In this document: piece after piece, positions 16,964 through 25,090 of the stretch | How the letters are laid out: every line of letters begins with the position of its first letter | How positions within the stretch are numbered: the stretch's first letter is position 1 | Made by a program: the position numbers and the translations under genes | Notes under the pieces: model-generated | What the model was told of the DNA's origin: nothing | Seen by the model: only the letters and a program-made list of their open reading frames with translations | Databases searched by the model: none | DNA from: JASHPR01 sp963815375 | Lineage (GTDB): Bacteria > Actinomycetota > Actinomycetes > Streptosporangiales > Streptosporangiaceae | Assembly: GCA_963815375.1 (NCBI GenBank) | Contig: CAWFGX010000005.1 | Coordinates: 124,001-188,000 of the forward strand | Direction: 5' to 3' | DNA: 64,000 nucleotides

Positions 16964-18385
16964 ATGCGCAGGACACCCGCCATCCTCGCCCTGGCCATCG
17001 CGGCGGGAGCGCTCATCCCGTCGGTACCGGCCGGCGCAGCAACCAGCCTGGCGACGGGCGACAGCCGTTCCGTCAGCCAGCCGTCCGTCCCCCCGGCCTG
17101 CACCACGCTGAGCGCCCAGCTCGAAACCAGCAACGAGCAATTCAGCAGCACCGACGAAACGACCCCGCCGGACACCTCCAGGATCCAGTCCGCGCTGGGC
17201 AGTTGCAGTGGATCCGGCAAGGCGGTGGTCCTGGCCCCGAGCGGCAGCAACAATGCGTTCCTCAGCGGCCCGCTGTCGCTGCCGGCCAGCGTCGACCTGG
17301 TCGTCGAGGCGGGCGCGACGCTCTACGCGTCGAGGAACCCTGCCAATTACCAGGTCTCGGGCCAGGCCACGTGCGGGACTGTCGCGTCCAGCGACAACGG
17401 GTGCAAGCCATTCATCAACGTGACCGGATCGAACGCCGGGATCATGGGGACACAGAGCGGCACTTCGCAAGGGGAGATCAACGGCCGCGGTGACCAGGAC
17501 ATCCTCGGCTCCAACGGGACTTGGTGGGCGCTGGCGAACACCGCGAACAGCGACGGCAAGAAGCAGAACAACCCGCGGCTGATCGAGTCGGACGGCTACA
17601 ACAGCCTGACGCTGTACGACATCGACCTGGTGAACGCGCCGTTCTTCCATGTGTACTTCCAGAGCGGCAATGGCCTCACCGTCTGGGGTGTCCGGATCAA
17701 GACTCCGGCGACTGCGCGGAACACCGACGGCATCGACCCCGACAGTGCCACTAACGTGACGGTCAACGACTCCTACGTCCAGGACGGGGACGACGGCATC
17801 GCGATCAAGACGAACGCAAGCGCCGCCTCGGACATGACCATAGAGAACAGCCACTTCTACGGCACGCACGGCATCTCCATAGGCAGTCAGACGCAGTACG
17901 GCGTCACGAACATCCTGGTAGAGAACGACACCGTGAGCGGGAGCGACAGCTCGGGCAACGTGAGCACCGACAACAACGGCATCCGGATCAAGACCAGCTC
18001 AAGCGAGGGCGGCAGGGTCTCGGACGTGACCTACGAGAACATTTGCGACACCGGCGTCAAGCACAATCTCGAGTTCAACCCGTTCTACTCCAGCGGCAAC
18101 GGCTCCACGACACCTGACTTCACCGGCATCGTGGTCGACGGCTTCAAGTCGGTCAGCTCGGCATCCAGCGCGCAATCGGTGCTGGATGGCTACAGCTCCG
18201 CCAGCCCGCTCGGCCTCACGCTAGAGAACGTCAGCCTCGACGCGACCAGATCGACCGCCCAGTACGCGGACGTCAGCACTTACGACACGAACTTCACGCC
18301 ATCCGGTACCGACGTGACAGTGACAGCGATCTCGGGAAGCGGAAGCGTCCCCTCCTGCAGCTTTCCCAGCTACCCGGGCCTGTGA
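16964..18385 (+). CDS. Glycoside hydrolase family 28 (polygalacturonase-type), secreted
   Basis: The 473-residue protein has a Sec signal peptide (MRRTPAILALAIAAGALIPS, cleavage near AGA). It then shows the right-handed beta-helix signatures of GH28: NTDGID at 253-258, the catalytic pair in DGDDGIAIK (Asp 276 and 277), the His in GTHGISIGS at about 302, and GIRIKTSSSEGG for the RIK substrate-binding motif. GH28 enzymes hydrolyse alpha-1,4 bonds in homogalacturonan or alternating rhamnogalacturonan. Its placement 19 bases after a PL4 lyase indicates joint action on pectin outside the cell. Whether it is endo- or exo-acting or a rhamnogalacturonan hydrolase cannot be told. Confidence 0.9.
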   Translation: MRRTPAILALAIAAGALIPSVPAGAATSLATGDSRSVSQPSVPPACTTLSAQLETSNEQFSSTDETTPPDTSRIQSALGSCSGSGKAVVLAPSGSNNAFLSGPLSLPASVDLVVEAGATLYASRNPANYQVSGQATCGTVASSDNGCKPFINVTGSNAGIMGTQSGTSQGEINGRGDQDILGSNGTWWALANTANSDGKKQNNPRLIESDGYNSLTLYDIDLVNAPFFHVYFQSGNGLTVWGVRIKTPATARNTDGIDPDSATNVTVNDSYVQDGDDGIAIKTNASAASDMTIENSHFYGTHGISIGSQTQYGVTNILVENDTVSGSDSSGNVSTDNNGIRIKTSSSEGGRVSDVTYENICDTGVKHNLEFNPFYSSGNGSTTPDFTGIVVDGFKSVSSASSAQSVLDGYSSASPLGLTLENVSLDATRSTAQYADVSTYDTNFTPSGTDVTVTAISGSGSVPSCSFPSYPGL

Positions 18386-18403
18386 GGCCAGCGGGCCCGC
18401 TGG

Positions 18404-19297
18404 CTACTTGATCGGGGGCCGGGGGAGCTTGGCTAGGCCTGGCTCAAGGGTGAGCGTGATCTCAAGGGAGTACCAGGGCGTTCCGGCACCGGGGTCGGCT
18501 GGGTGCGGCTCGTCGTGGCGCCGGAAATCACCGATGAGGGCACGGGTCACGCCGAACTGGACGTCGGTGTCGAGGTGCGGGTCGTCATTCGAGTAGATCT
18601 GCGAGATCAGCGTCTTGTAGCCCTGCTTGAAGATCAGGACATGCAGGTGCGCCGGCCGGAAGGGATGGCGGCCCTGCGCCTTGAGCAGCCGGCCCACGAC
18701 GGTGTCCGTAGGGATGGGGTAGCCGGCCATCTTCACCGTCCGGAACCAGAAGCGCCCAGCACCGTCGGTGACGAGCTTCCCGCGCAGGTTCATCTCCGCC
18801 TGCCCTGCGTCCTGGTGCTCATACAGGCCGACCGGCGAGGAGTGCCACACGTCCACCTCGGCCCCGGCGACCGGACTGCCGCCGGTGTCGGTGACCCGCG
18901 CGGCGACGAACAGGGCCGGCCCGGGCGTCTGCGACCTGACGATCGACGCGCCATTGCCGACCGGGGGGGAGTCCGTTCGCCAGAACGGCCCTAGCAGGTT
19001 CTGCTGCGTCTCGGTCGCGCCATGTTCGCCGTTGTTGAGCAGGCAGACGAGCGTCGACACTCCCAGCGATCCCGACATCAGCACCATCTCGTTGTGCGAA
19101 TCGGTCGTGGCCTGGCCCATCTCGTTGAGGATGGCGGTGGCCGCCTGGAACTCCTCCTCGGTGAGCCGCACGTCGCGTACAAACGCGTGCAGATGGGAGA
19201 CGAGCGATGTCATGATCTCCCGAAGACGCGGATCGGTCGTCTGCTGCATGACCGCCAGCACTGCGGGAGTGACGTCTTCGTGCCGTTCGATGATCAT
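18404..19297 (-). CDS. Intradiol ring-cleavage dioxygenase (catechol/hydroxyquinol 1,2-dioxygenase type)
   Basis: The 297-residue protein has an N-terminal helical dimerisation domain (residues about 1-95) and then the intradiol beta-sandwich. The four iron(III) ligands are all identifiable: Tyr159 (VGLYEH), Tyr193 (AGYPIP), His217 and His219 (RPAHLHVLIF). The family opens catechol or hydroxyquinol between the hydroxyls to cis,cis-muconates, feeding the beta-ketoadipate route. Sequence around DVWHSSPVGLYEHQ favours hydroxyquinol or substituted catechols. It is divergent from an IclR regulator, the common arrangement for aromatic catabolism. No cycloisomerase or maleylacetate reductase is adjacent. 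Confidence 0.92.
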   Translation of the reverse strand: MIIERHEDVTPAVLAVMQQTTDPRLREIMTSLVSHLHAFVRDVRLTEEEFQAATAILNEMGQATTDSHNEMVLMSGSLGVSTLVCLLNNGEHGATETQQNLLGPFWRTDSPPVGNGASIVRSQTPGPALFVAARVTDTGGSPVAGAEVDVWHSSPVGLYEHQDAGQAEMNLRGKLVTDGAGRFWFRTVKMAGYPIPTDTVVGRLLKAQGRHPFRPAHLHVLIFKQGYKTLISQIYSNDDPHLDTDVQFGVTRALIGDFRRHDEPHPADPGAGTPWYSLEITLTLEPGLAKLPRPPIK

Positions 19298-19441
19298 CAG
19301 GGCACCTTCGTTCTGGACAGCGGCTGACCGGGGCGGCTATGCCCCTGGCCGGGCTGACGCCTCCTTGCAATCCTGCAGGCTGCAGTGGCGGAATGCTCCC
19401 GGGGGAGCAGTTACCTTCCGTTCAGTAGAATGTGGGATTCG

Positions 19442-20209
19442 ATGGCCGGTAACACAAGTGCTCCTGGCGCGTCGGTCACGTCCCGCGTGCTGGCGCTCCT
19501 GGGCGCCTTTGATTCCCGTAGCCAGTCGCTGACGCTGAGTGAGCTGGCTCGCCGGGTGGACCTTCCGCTGACGACCGCGCACCGGCTGGTGGGCGAGCTT
19601 GTCGTGTGGGGGGCGCTGACGCGCCAGCCGTCCGGGCAGTACGTCGTCGGGCGGCGGTTGTGGGATCTCGGTCTGCTGGCTCCTGACCGGAACGGCCTGC
19701 GCCAGGTGGCCTCGCCGTTCCTGCACGATCTTTATGCCACAACGCTCGCGACGAGCGCTCTGGCGGTCCGCGGCGGTACTCAGGCGCTCAACATCGACCG
19801 CCTGTCCGGGCGGGCGTCTGTAGCGATCCCCAGCCACGTGGGGTCGCGTGTGCCGCTGTACGCGACCGGCGTGGGGAAGGTCCTCCTCGCTTACGCACCG
19901 GCGGATGTGCAGGCCGACGTGCCGTCCAACCTGAAACGGCTGACTCCGTATACCGTCACGCAGCCCGGCCTGCTGCGCCAGCAACTGAGCCGCGTCCTGC
20001 GCGACGGCTTCGCGCAGAGCAACGAGGAGATGTCCATGGGGGCGTGCTCGGTCGCGGTGCCGATCCGCCGGGCGGACGGCACGGTGGTCGCCGCACTCGG
20101 CGTCGTTGTCCCCGACCTGCGGCGAAACCGCCCCCGGATGATCGCCGCGCTGTCGGTCGCCGCGCAGGGCATTGCGCGCAGCATCGACCAGCATTCCGTG
20201 ATGATCTGA
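19442..20209 (+). CDS. IclR family transcriptional regulator
   Basis: The 255-residue product from ATG 19442 has the IclR winged helix (LSELARRVDLPLTTAHRLVGEL at about 36-57) and a C-terminal effector domain (IPSHVGSRVPLYATGVGKVLLAY, then SNEEMSMGACSVAVPIR). It is divergent from the intradiol dioxygenase across a 144-base spacer and probably controls it in response to an aromatic intermediate. Just upstream, TTCAGTAGAA is a small palindrome overlapping a possible TAGAAT -10 hexamer at 19426-19431, a plausible autoregulatory site. In-frame starts further upstream lack ribosome sites. Confidence 0.9.
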   Translation: MAGNTSAPGASVTSRVLALLGAFDSRSQSLTLSELARRVDLPLTTAHRLVGELVVWGALTRQPSGQYVVGRRLWDLGLLAPDRNGLRQVASPFLHDLYATTLATSALAVRGGTQALNIDRLSGRASVAIPSHVGSRVPLYATGVGKVLLAYAPADVQADVPSNLKRLTPYTVTQPGLLRQQLSRVLRDGFAQSNEEMSMGACSVAVPIRRADGTVVAALGVVVPDLRRNRPRMIAALSVAAQGIARSIDQHSVMI

Positions 20210-20256
20210 CGGCGCGTTCTCCTCGCGGTCTCGCGCCGCGACGAGCGCAGGAGCCG

Positions 20257-20580
20257 TTATTGCCTAGGCTGCCACTCGGCCGGATACGTGACGAAGCTCG
20301 GGTCGAGATCGAGCAGCGATTCGCAGCCACGCCCAGAACGAACCCTCCGACGTACTGGAACCCCTCGCGCAGCGAACGGGCCACCGTCGGATAGACCCCC
20401 AGCAACGCCGCGAGCGGCGCGAAATAAGGATCGGGCTGACCTGCGGCGTACCTCGCCAGCCCCCAGGCTGCCACAGCGGCGATGGCCGTCTTCGCTGCCA
20501 GCCGGCTGCGATCCTGCCAGTACCGGACCAGGCCCGAGGAGGCTGGCCGGAACGCCAGAGCCAGCCTCCTTGACGGTTCC
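20257..20580 (-). pseudogene. Relic of a FUSC-family membrane protein with an internal deletion
   Basis: From about 20580 down to 20325 one minus-strand frame reads like the start of a FUSC/aromatic acid exporter protein: LVRYWQDRSRLAAKTAIAA, then AAWGLARYAAGQPDPYFAPL and VARSLREGFQYVGGFVLGV. It breaks off just where the second membrane helix should continue. The adjacent frame then supplies a C-terminus-like tail (SLLDLDPSFVTYPAEWQPRQ) stopping at 20257. There is no usable start codon. About 100 residues remain of a family usually several hundred long, so most of the middle appears deleted. Joining of N- and C-terminal ends is inferred. Confidence 0.6.
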
Positions 20581-21032
20581 CGCAGATTGTTCCGCGCGCG
20601 CCCTGACGACGCCGCTCCCCAGCACTCCGCGCCGCTACCCCGGACAGCAAAAGCTACTCAAAATACAGCGAGTCAAAACGGCAGGCATTCGGCAGCGTTG
20701 CCGAAGATCCCGAAAGCAAAAGGTCGCCAGCCGATCCGTCCGCGCGTATGGCGAAAGCGATGCCAGATAATGCACCGCCACGAGACGACTGCGTCTGCAG
20801 CCTTCTCTTGCGCAGGCGACGTTAGACCTGCGTACAGCTGGGTAGAGCACGCGCACTCTCGGCTACCAATGCGCGCGGGATGGCCGGAGGTCCTGCTGGC
20901 TGCCGTCTTGCAAGGCGAGACCTTCGCCGTCGTCAAGGCAGCTGTCGACCACGGCGCCCCCGCGGGGACGCGCAAGTTGACTGGCGTCTGGCCAGGTGAG
21001 GAAGGCCAGCGATCCGGAGAGGAGGCGTGACC
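20581..21032. other. Intergenic region before the YihY gene
   Basis: About 450 bases with no convincing gene. A plus-strand open frame runs through most of it, but its composition (basic, Pro/Arg-rich, no family signature) looks non-coding. A short GCTGGGTAGAGCAC string near 20837-20850 recalls a tRNA D-arm, but no cloverleaf can be drawn around it. Confidence 0.5.
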
Positions 21033-22046
21033 ATGGACCAGCGAGACCATACTCCAGCGGCGGGCGCTCCCAGCGGTAGCGGACGAGGAGAGACCATTCC
21101 CCCGCAGACTGCGTCGTCTGACGGCCCGGCCACGCCACTGGAGCTGGGCGGGGCGGGCTGGCGCGACACGGTCAAGCGGTGCGGGAAGAAGTTCGTCCGC
21201 GATCGCTGCAGCATGACCGCCGGGAGCCTGGCTTACCACTGGTTCCTCGCGCTGTTCCCGGCCCTGATTGCCCTGCTGGGCCTGGCCAGCCTGGCCCACG
21301 TGGATGCCGGCACCGTGAACCGGCTGGTCGACGGCCTGAACAAAGCACTGCCCCCCGGCGCGTCGGGAGTCTTCAGCGGCGCCGTCCGCGCCGCTACGGC
21401 CCGTTCTGCCTCGGCCTCGCTCACCGCACTGGTCATCGGCGTGGTCGTCGCGCTGTGGAGCGCCTCGGCAGGCATGGCCGCGCTCGAGACCGGGCTGGAT
21501 GTGGCCTACGAGGTGCCGGTCGACCGCAAGTTCATCCCCAAGCGGCTGCGGGCCTTCCCGCTCATGCTCGCCACTGTCGTGTCTGGCGGGATCGCCTCGG
21601 CGCTGATCGTCTTCGGCTCATCGATCGGTTCAGGTATCGAGGGTCATCTGCCGGTCGCCGGCACCGCCTTCATCATCGCCTGGACGGCTGTGCGCTGGCT
21701 GCTGACGATCATCCTTATTTCGTTGCTGTTCTCCGTCTACTATTTCTACGGGCCCAACCGCGAATCACCCCGCTGGCAGTGGGTCAGTCCCGGCGGTCTT
21801 GTCGCCACGGCAATCTTCTTGCTCGCCTCACTCGGATTCTCCTTCTATGTGGCGAAGTTCGGCTCCTACGGCAAGACCTACGGCGCCTTCGCAGGCGTGG
21901 TCATCCTCATCTTCTGGCTCTACCTCACCGGGCTAGCGGTGCTGCTTGGCGGCGAAATCAACGCCGAAGCCGAGCGAGAAGCCGCAGCGCAGGCGGGCAA
22001 CCCGAAAGCGCAGGAAAGCGCTGAAAACCTAAACAAAGCCGCATAA
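21033..22046 (+). CDS. YihY/virulence factor BrkB family inner membrane protein
   Basis: The ATG at 21033 has GAGAGGAGG seven bases upstream, better placed than the GTG at 21027. The 337-residue protein has a polar N-terminus followed by about six membrane helices with the family's landmarks: AGSLAYHWFLALFPALIALLG at the first helix, a conserved YYFYGPN loop, and the closing FWLYLTGLAVLLGGEINAE. YihY/BrkB proteins are widespread membrane proteins of unsettled function, once misassigned as RNase BN. The C-terminal tail is charged. It stands alone. Confidence 0.9.
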   Translation: MDQRDHTPAAGAPSGSGRGETIPPQTASSDGPATPLELGGAGWRDTVKRCGKKFVRDRCSMTAGSLAYHWFLALFPALIALLGLASLAHVDAGTVNRLVDGLNKALPPGASGVFSGAVRAATARSASASLTALVIGVVVALWSASAGMAALETGLDVAYEVPVDRKFIPKRLRAFPLMLATVVSGGIASALIVFGSSIGSGIEGHLPVAGTAFIIAWTAVRWLLTIILISLLFSVYYFYGPNRESPRWQWVSPGGLVATAIFLLASLGFSFYVAKFGSYGKTYGAFAGVVILIFWLYLTGLAVLLGGEINAEAEREAAAQAGNPKAQESAENLNKAA

Positions 22047-22298
22047 CGGCCGTCGGTTCGAACCGCCGAGCCTCGTTGCACCAGGTGCAGAGGCATGTGG
22101 CGAGTGGCCTCGGGCCGAAGAGAGTCGCGGGTTCACCACGGCCCGGCCCATTCGGTGGCGTGAGCATCTGTTTATGGCGCGCAGGCGGGGTAGTCGGTTC
22201 ACGCGGCAGGTGGGGGGCCAGCTGATGCGCCAGGGGACCGGGATTATTCCGGCCCGTGTCCTGCGCCGAGCAATCCGGATGAGCGGAAGGAACAGATC
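22047..22298. other. Intergenic region with a short palindrome
   Basis: The 250-base gap holds the perfect 12-base palindrome CGGTTCGAACCG at 22054-22065, eight bases after the YihY stop. It resembles a tRNA T-loop, but there is no tRNA body because the upstream sequence is coding. It may help terminate YihY transcription or lie in the promoter region of the following operon. Confidence 0.4.
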
Positions 22299-22769
22299 AT
22301 GCGAGCCGACCCATCGGGCAGCAGGCGGCCGGAGCAGACGCTAGAGGGCATCGACCGGATGCTGCGCAACGTCCAGGCGGGTCGTTTCGAACGCAGTCTG
22401 TCTGCGCTGACTGCGGCTGGGGCGCTTGTTACCGCCGCTGAGATCTTCTTCGAGCATGACAGCGCGAGCTTCGGTAACAAGATGATGTGGCTGCCTGTTG
22501 CGCTGGGACCGGTGGGCGCGGTCGCGGGCATCGCGGGCTTCTTTAGCCGCAGGATGGCCAAGACAGCGCTGCCAGCGGCGTCGGCCATCATCGTGGCCAA
22601 TGGCTTGCAGGGCACCTACCTGCATGCGCGTGGGATTGCGCAGAAGCCGGGCGGCTGGTCCAACGCCCGCTACAACATGGAGATGGGGCCGCCGGTACTC
22701 GCCCCGTTGCTGGTCACGATCGTCGGCGGCATGGGCCTGCTCGCAGCGATCCTGCGGCGGGAGAAGTGA
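22299..22769 (+). CDS. Small membrane protein, first gene of a GMC oxidoreductase operon
   Basis: The ATG at 22299 follows GGAAGGA. The 156-residue protein has a polar N-terminus and about four hydrophobic segments (LSALTAAGALVTAAEIFFEH; MWLPVALGPVGAVAGIAGFF; AASAIIVANGLQGTYLHARG; LAPLLVTIVGGMGLLAAIL). I do not recognise a named family, but its place directly before a gluconate-dehydrogenase-subunit-3-like gene, overlapping it by four bases (GTGA), suggests it anchors or donates electrons from the oxidoreductase complex to the membrane. No heme or quinone motif is evident. Confidence 0.75.
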   Translation: MRADPSGSRRPEQTLEGIDRMLRNVQAGRFERSLSALTAAGALVTAAEIFFEHDSASFGNKMMWLPVALGPVGAVAGIAGFFSRRMAKTALPAASAIIVANGLQGTYLHARGIAQKPGGWSNARYNMEMGPPVLAPLLVTIVGGMGLLAAILRREK

Positions 22770-23401
22770 CCGCCGCAAGCGGCGTGTCAGCGAGCAGCGG
22801 CGGCCGTTTCCCCGGATTCGACCCGCTGGCCCAGTCGAAGCACTGGGACCTGGTTACGGCCAGTGCCGTGCGGGCTCGTCTGGGAATCCCGCCCGGCATG
22901 CGGTTCTTCACCCCGGCGGAGGAAGGCGTCGCGACCTCGCTGTGTGACCTGCTTCTGGGCCAGGACAGCGAGCTGCGGGTGCCTGTTGTGGAGTTCATTG
23001 ATGCGCGGCTGGCTGAGGGGGAGACCGACGGCTGGCGGTATGAGGAGATGCCCGAGGACGGTCAGGCCTGGCGCGACTCGCTGCGCTGGCTCGATGATGA
23101 CGCGCAGGCTAAGTTCGGGCGGCCATTCGCGCGGTGCCCAGCCGGCGATCAGCGTGAGCTGATCCAGGCGGTGCAGGACACCGGGTCGGCGGACTGGCAC
23201 GGCGTGAGCGCCGCGCGTGTCTGGAGTCTGTGGACGCGGTATGCGTGCACGGCACTGTATGCGCACCCCGCGGCCTGGGCGGAAATCGGCTTCCCCGGTC
23301 CGGCCTATCCCCGCGGGTACAAGAATGCGGGCGTCGACCGGCGCGAGCCGTTCGAGGTCCGCGACGCCGCGCCATCGGATGATCCGGTCCGGGGTACCTG
23401 A
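22766..23401 (+). CDS. Gluconate 2-dehydrogenase subunit 3-like protein
   Basis: The 211-residue protein has the subunit 3 pattern: FFTPAEEGVATSLCDLLLGQ, a helical middle (EFIDARLAEGETDGWRYEEM), then GDQRELIQAVQDT and TRYACTALYAHPAAWAEIGFPGPAYPRGY. In flavoprotein gluconate or sugar dehydrogenases this small subunit accompanies the FAD-binding large subunit, usually as a Tat hitchhiker; here no signal is visible on either partner. It starts at GTG overlapping the membrane protein gene and ends in a TGATG overlap with the GMC oxidoreductase, its expected partner. Confidence 0.85.
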   Translation: MTAASGVSASSGGRFPGFDPLAQSKHWDLVTASAVRARLGIPPGMRFFTPAEEGVATSLCDLLLGQDSELRVPVVEFIDARLAEGETDGWRYEEMPEDGQAWRDSLRWLDDDAQAKFGRPFARCPAGDQRELIQAVQDTGSADWHGVSAARVWSLWTRYACTALYAHPAAWAEIGFPGPAYPRGYKNAGVDRREPFEVRDAAPSDDPVRGT

Positions 23402-25041
23402 TGGCCGGTGTACGGGACCGGAACGAGTCGGCCTGGCTGCTCCCGAATGATGGCGCCCGGGCGAATCACCGGCTGCGATCGGGAATACGCAGGTATGCAG
23501 ATGCTGACGAGGTCGACCTGGCGGTGGTGGGGTGCGGCGCTGGCGGCTCCGTGCTGCTGCAGCGGCTTGCCCGCAGGGGCTGGAAGGTGATCGGCCTGGA
23601 CGCGGGCCCGTTCTGGGACCCCGACGCCGACTGGGTCAGCGACGAGGCAGGCTCGCACCGCCTCTACTGGACTGAACCGCGCGTGATCGCCGGGGCGGAC
23701 CCGGTGCCGCTGGGCTCGAATAACTCGGGCCGGGGCGTGGGCGGGTCGATGGTGCATTACGCCGGCTACGCGCCGCGCTTTCATCCCAGCGACTTCGCGA
23801 TCTGCACCAACGACGGAGTCGGCGCCGACTGGCCCATCAGTTACACGGACCTGAGTCCTTACTACAGCGACATCGAGGAGGAGCTGCCGGTCGCCGGTGA
23901 GCACTGGCCATGGGGCGACCCGCACGGCTACCCGCAGCGGCCGCACCCGGTGGGCGGTAACGGCGAGATCTTCCTGCGCGGCGCCCGCCAGGCGGGCATC
24001 ACCGCCAAAGTAGGCCCTGTCGCGATCACCAACGGCCGCTTCGGCAACCGGCCGCACTGCATCTACCGCGGGTTCTGCCTGCAGGGTTGCAAGGTCAACG
24101 CGAAGGCATCCCCGTTGATCACTCATATCCCGGACGCGCTCGCTCACGGGGCCGAGGTCAGGGCCGATTCCATGGTCACCCGAGTCGAGGTGGACGAGCG
24201 GACTGGCCGCGCCACCGGCGTGCACTACATCCGGCAGGGTGTTCCGCATTTCCAGCGGGCGGCGGCCGTCGCCCTGGCCGGGTATTCGATCGAGACCCCC
24301 CGGCTGCTGCTGAACTCGGCATCCCCCCGCTTCCCCGCCGGGTTGTGCAACGACTTCGACCAGGTTGGCCGCTACCTGATGGTCCAGGGCGCCCCGCAGA
24401 CCGCTGGCCGCTTCGACGCCGAGGTCCGGATGTACAAGGCGCCGCCGCCCGAGGTCAGCAGCGAGCAGTTCTACGAGACCGACCCGGATAAGCCGTACCA
24501 GCGCGGCTTCGCCGTCCAGACCGTCTCGCCGCTTCCGATCACCTGGGCCGAGCATGTCGCCGCGCAGGGGCACTGGGGCAAGGCGCTGCGCGCGTACATG
24601 AGCGACTACGTGCACTGGTCCTGCCTGGGGGCGCTGTGCGAGTTCTTGCCGCTGCCGGAGAACCGGGTCACCCTCGCTGAGGAGAAGGACCGGTATGGCC
24701 TGCCGGTCGCGCGGTTCTCCTACTCACAATGTGACAATGACCGGCAGCTCATGCGCGCCGCCCAGCATGTGATGGAGCGGATCCTCCGCGCGGCCGGGGC
24801 TGGCGAGGTCATCACCATCGACCGCTACGCCCATCTCGTCGGCGGGGCGCGGATGGCCGCCGACGAGCGGCACGGCGTCGTTGACAGCAACTGCCGCAGC
24901 TTCGCGGTGCCCAACCTGTTCATCACCGACGGCAGCGTCCTGCCCACCCAGGGCAGCGCTAACCCGGCCCTGACCATCATGGCCGTCGCGGCCCGTGCCG
25001 CCGACATCATGGCCGCCGGGGCCAGGACAGGCGCCGCCTGA
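23401..25041 (+). CDS. GMC family FAD-dependent oxidoreductase (sugar/alcohol dehydrogenase large subunit)
   Basis: The 546-residue protein has the FAD-binding GCGAGG at 44-49 (LAVVGCGAGGSVLLQRLA), the GVGGSMVHYAGYAPRF block of the GMC N-domain, a PHCIYRGFCLQGC cysteine-containing loop typical of gluconate/2-keto-gluconate dehydrogenase-like members, and the C-terminal HLVGGARM then LFITDGSVLPTQGSANPALTIMA catalytic/FAD region. It is expected to oxidise a sugar, sugar acid or alcohol and pass electrons to a membrane acceptor through its operon partners. It overlaps subunit 3 by TGATG. The exact substrate cannot be read from the sequence. Confidence 0.9.
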   Translation: MAGVRDRNESAWLLPNDGARANHRLRSGIRRYADADEVDLAVVGCGAGGSVLLQRLARRGWKVIGLDAGPFWDPDADWVSDEAGSHRLYWTEPRVIAGADPVPLGSNNSGRGVGGSMVHYAGYAPRFHPSDFAICTNDGVGADWPISYTDLSPYYSDIEEELPVAGEHWPWGDPHGYPQRPHPVGGNGEIFLRGARQAGITAKVGPVAITNGRFGNRPHCIYRGFCLQGCKVNAKASPLITHIPDALAHGAEVRADSMVTRVEVDERTGRATGVHYIRQGVPHFQRAAAVALAGYSIETPRLLLNSASPRFPAGLCNDFDQVGRYLMVQGAPQTAGRFDAEVRMYKAPPPEVSSEQFYETDPDKPYQRGFAVQTVSPLPITWAEHVAAQGHWGKALRAYMSDYVHWSCLGALCEFLPLPENRVTLAEEKDRYGLPVARFSYSQCDNDRQLMRAAQHVMERILRAAGAGEVITIDRYAHLVGGARMAADERHGVVDSNCRSFAVPNLFITDGSVLPTQGSANPALTIMAVAARAADIMAAGARTGAA

Positions 25042-25090
25042 TGCGCGGCACTTCAACGGACAGCAGGCCAACCATGAGAGGAACAAACTG

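Noticed and set aside
20826..20885. tRNA-like string with GCTGGGTAGAGCAC
   Set aside because: It looks like a D-arm, but no acceptor stem, anticodon arm or T-arm can be folded around it.
22047..22085. GGTTCGAACC followed by a terminal ACCA, resembling a tRNA 3' end or attachment site
   Set aside because: The upstream 60 bases are the end of the YihY coding region, so no tRNA exists, and no integrase is nearby.
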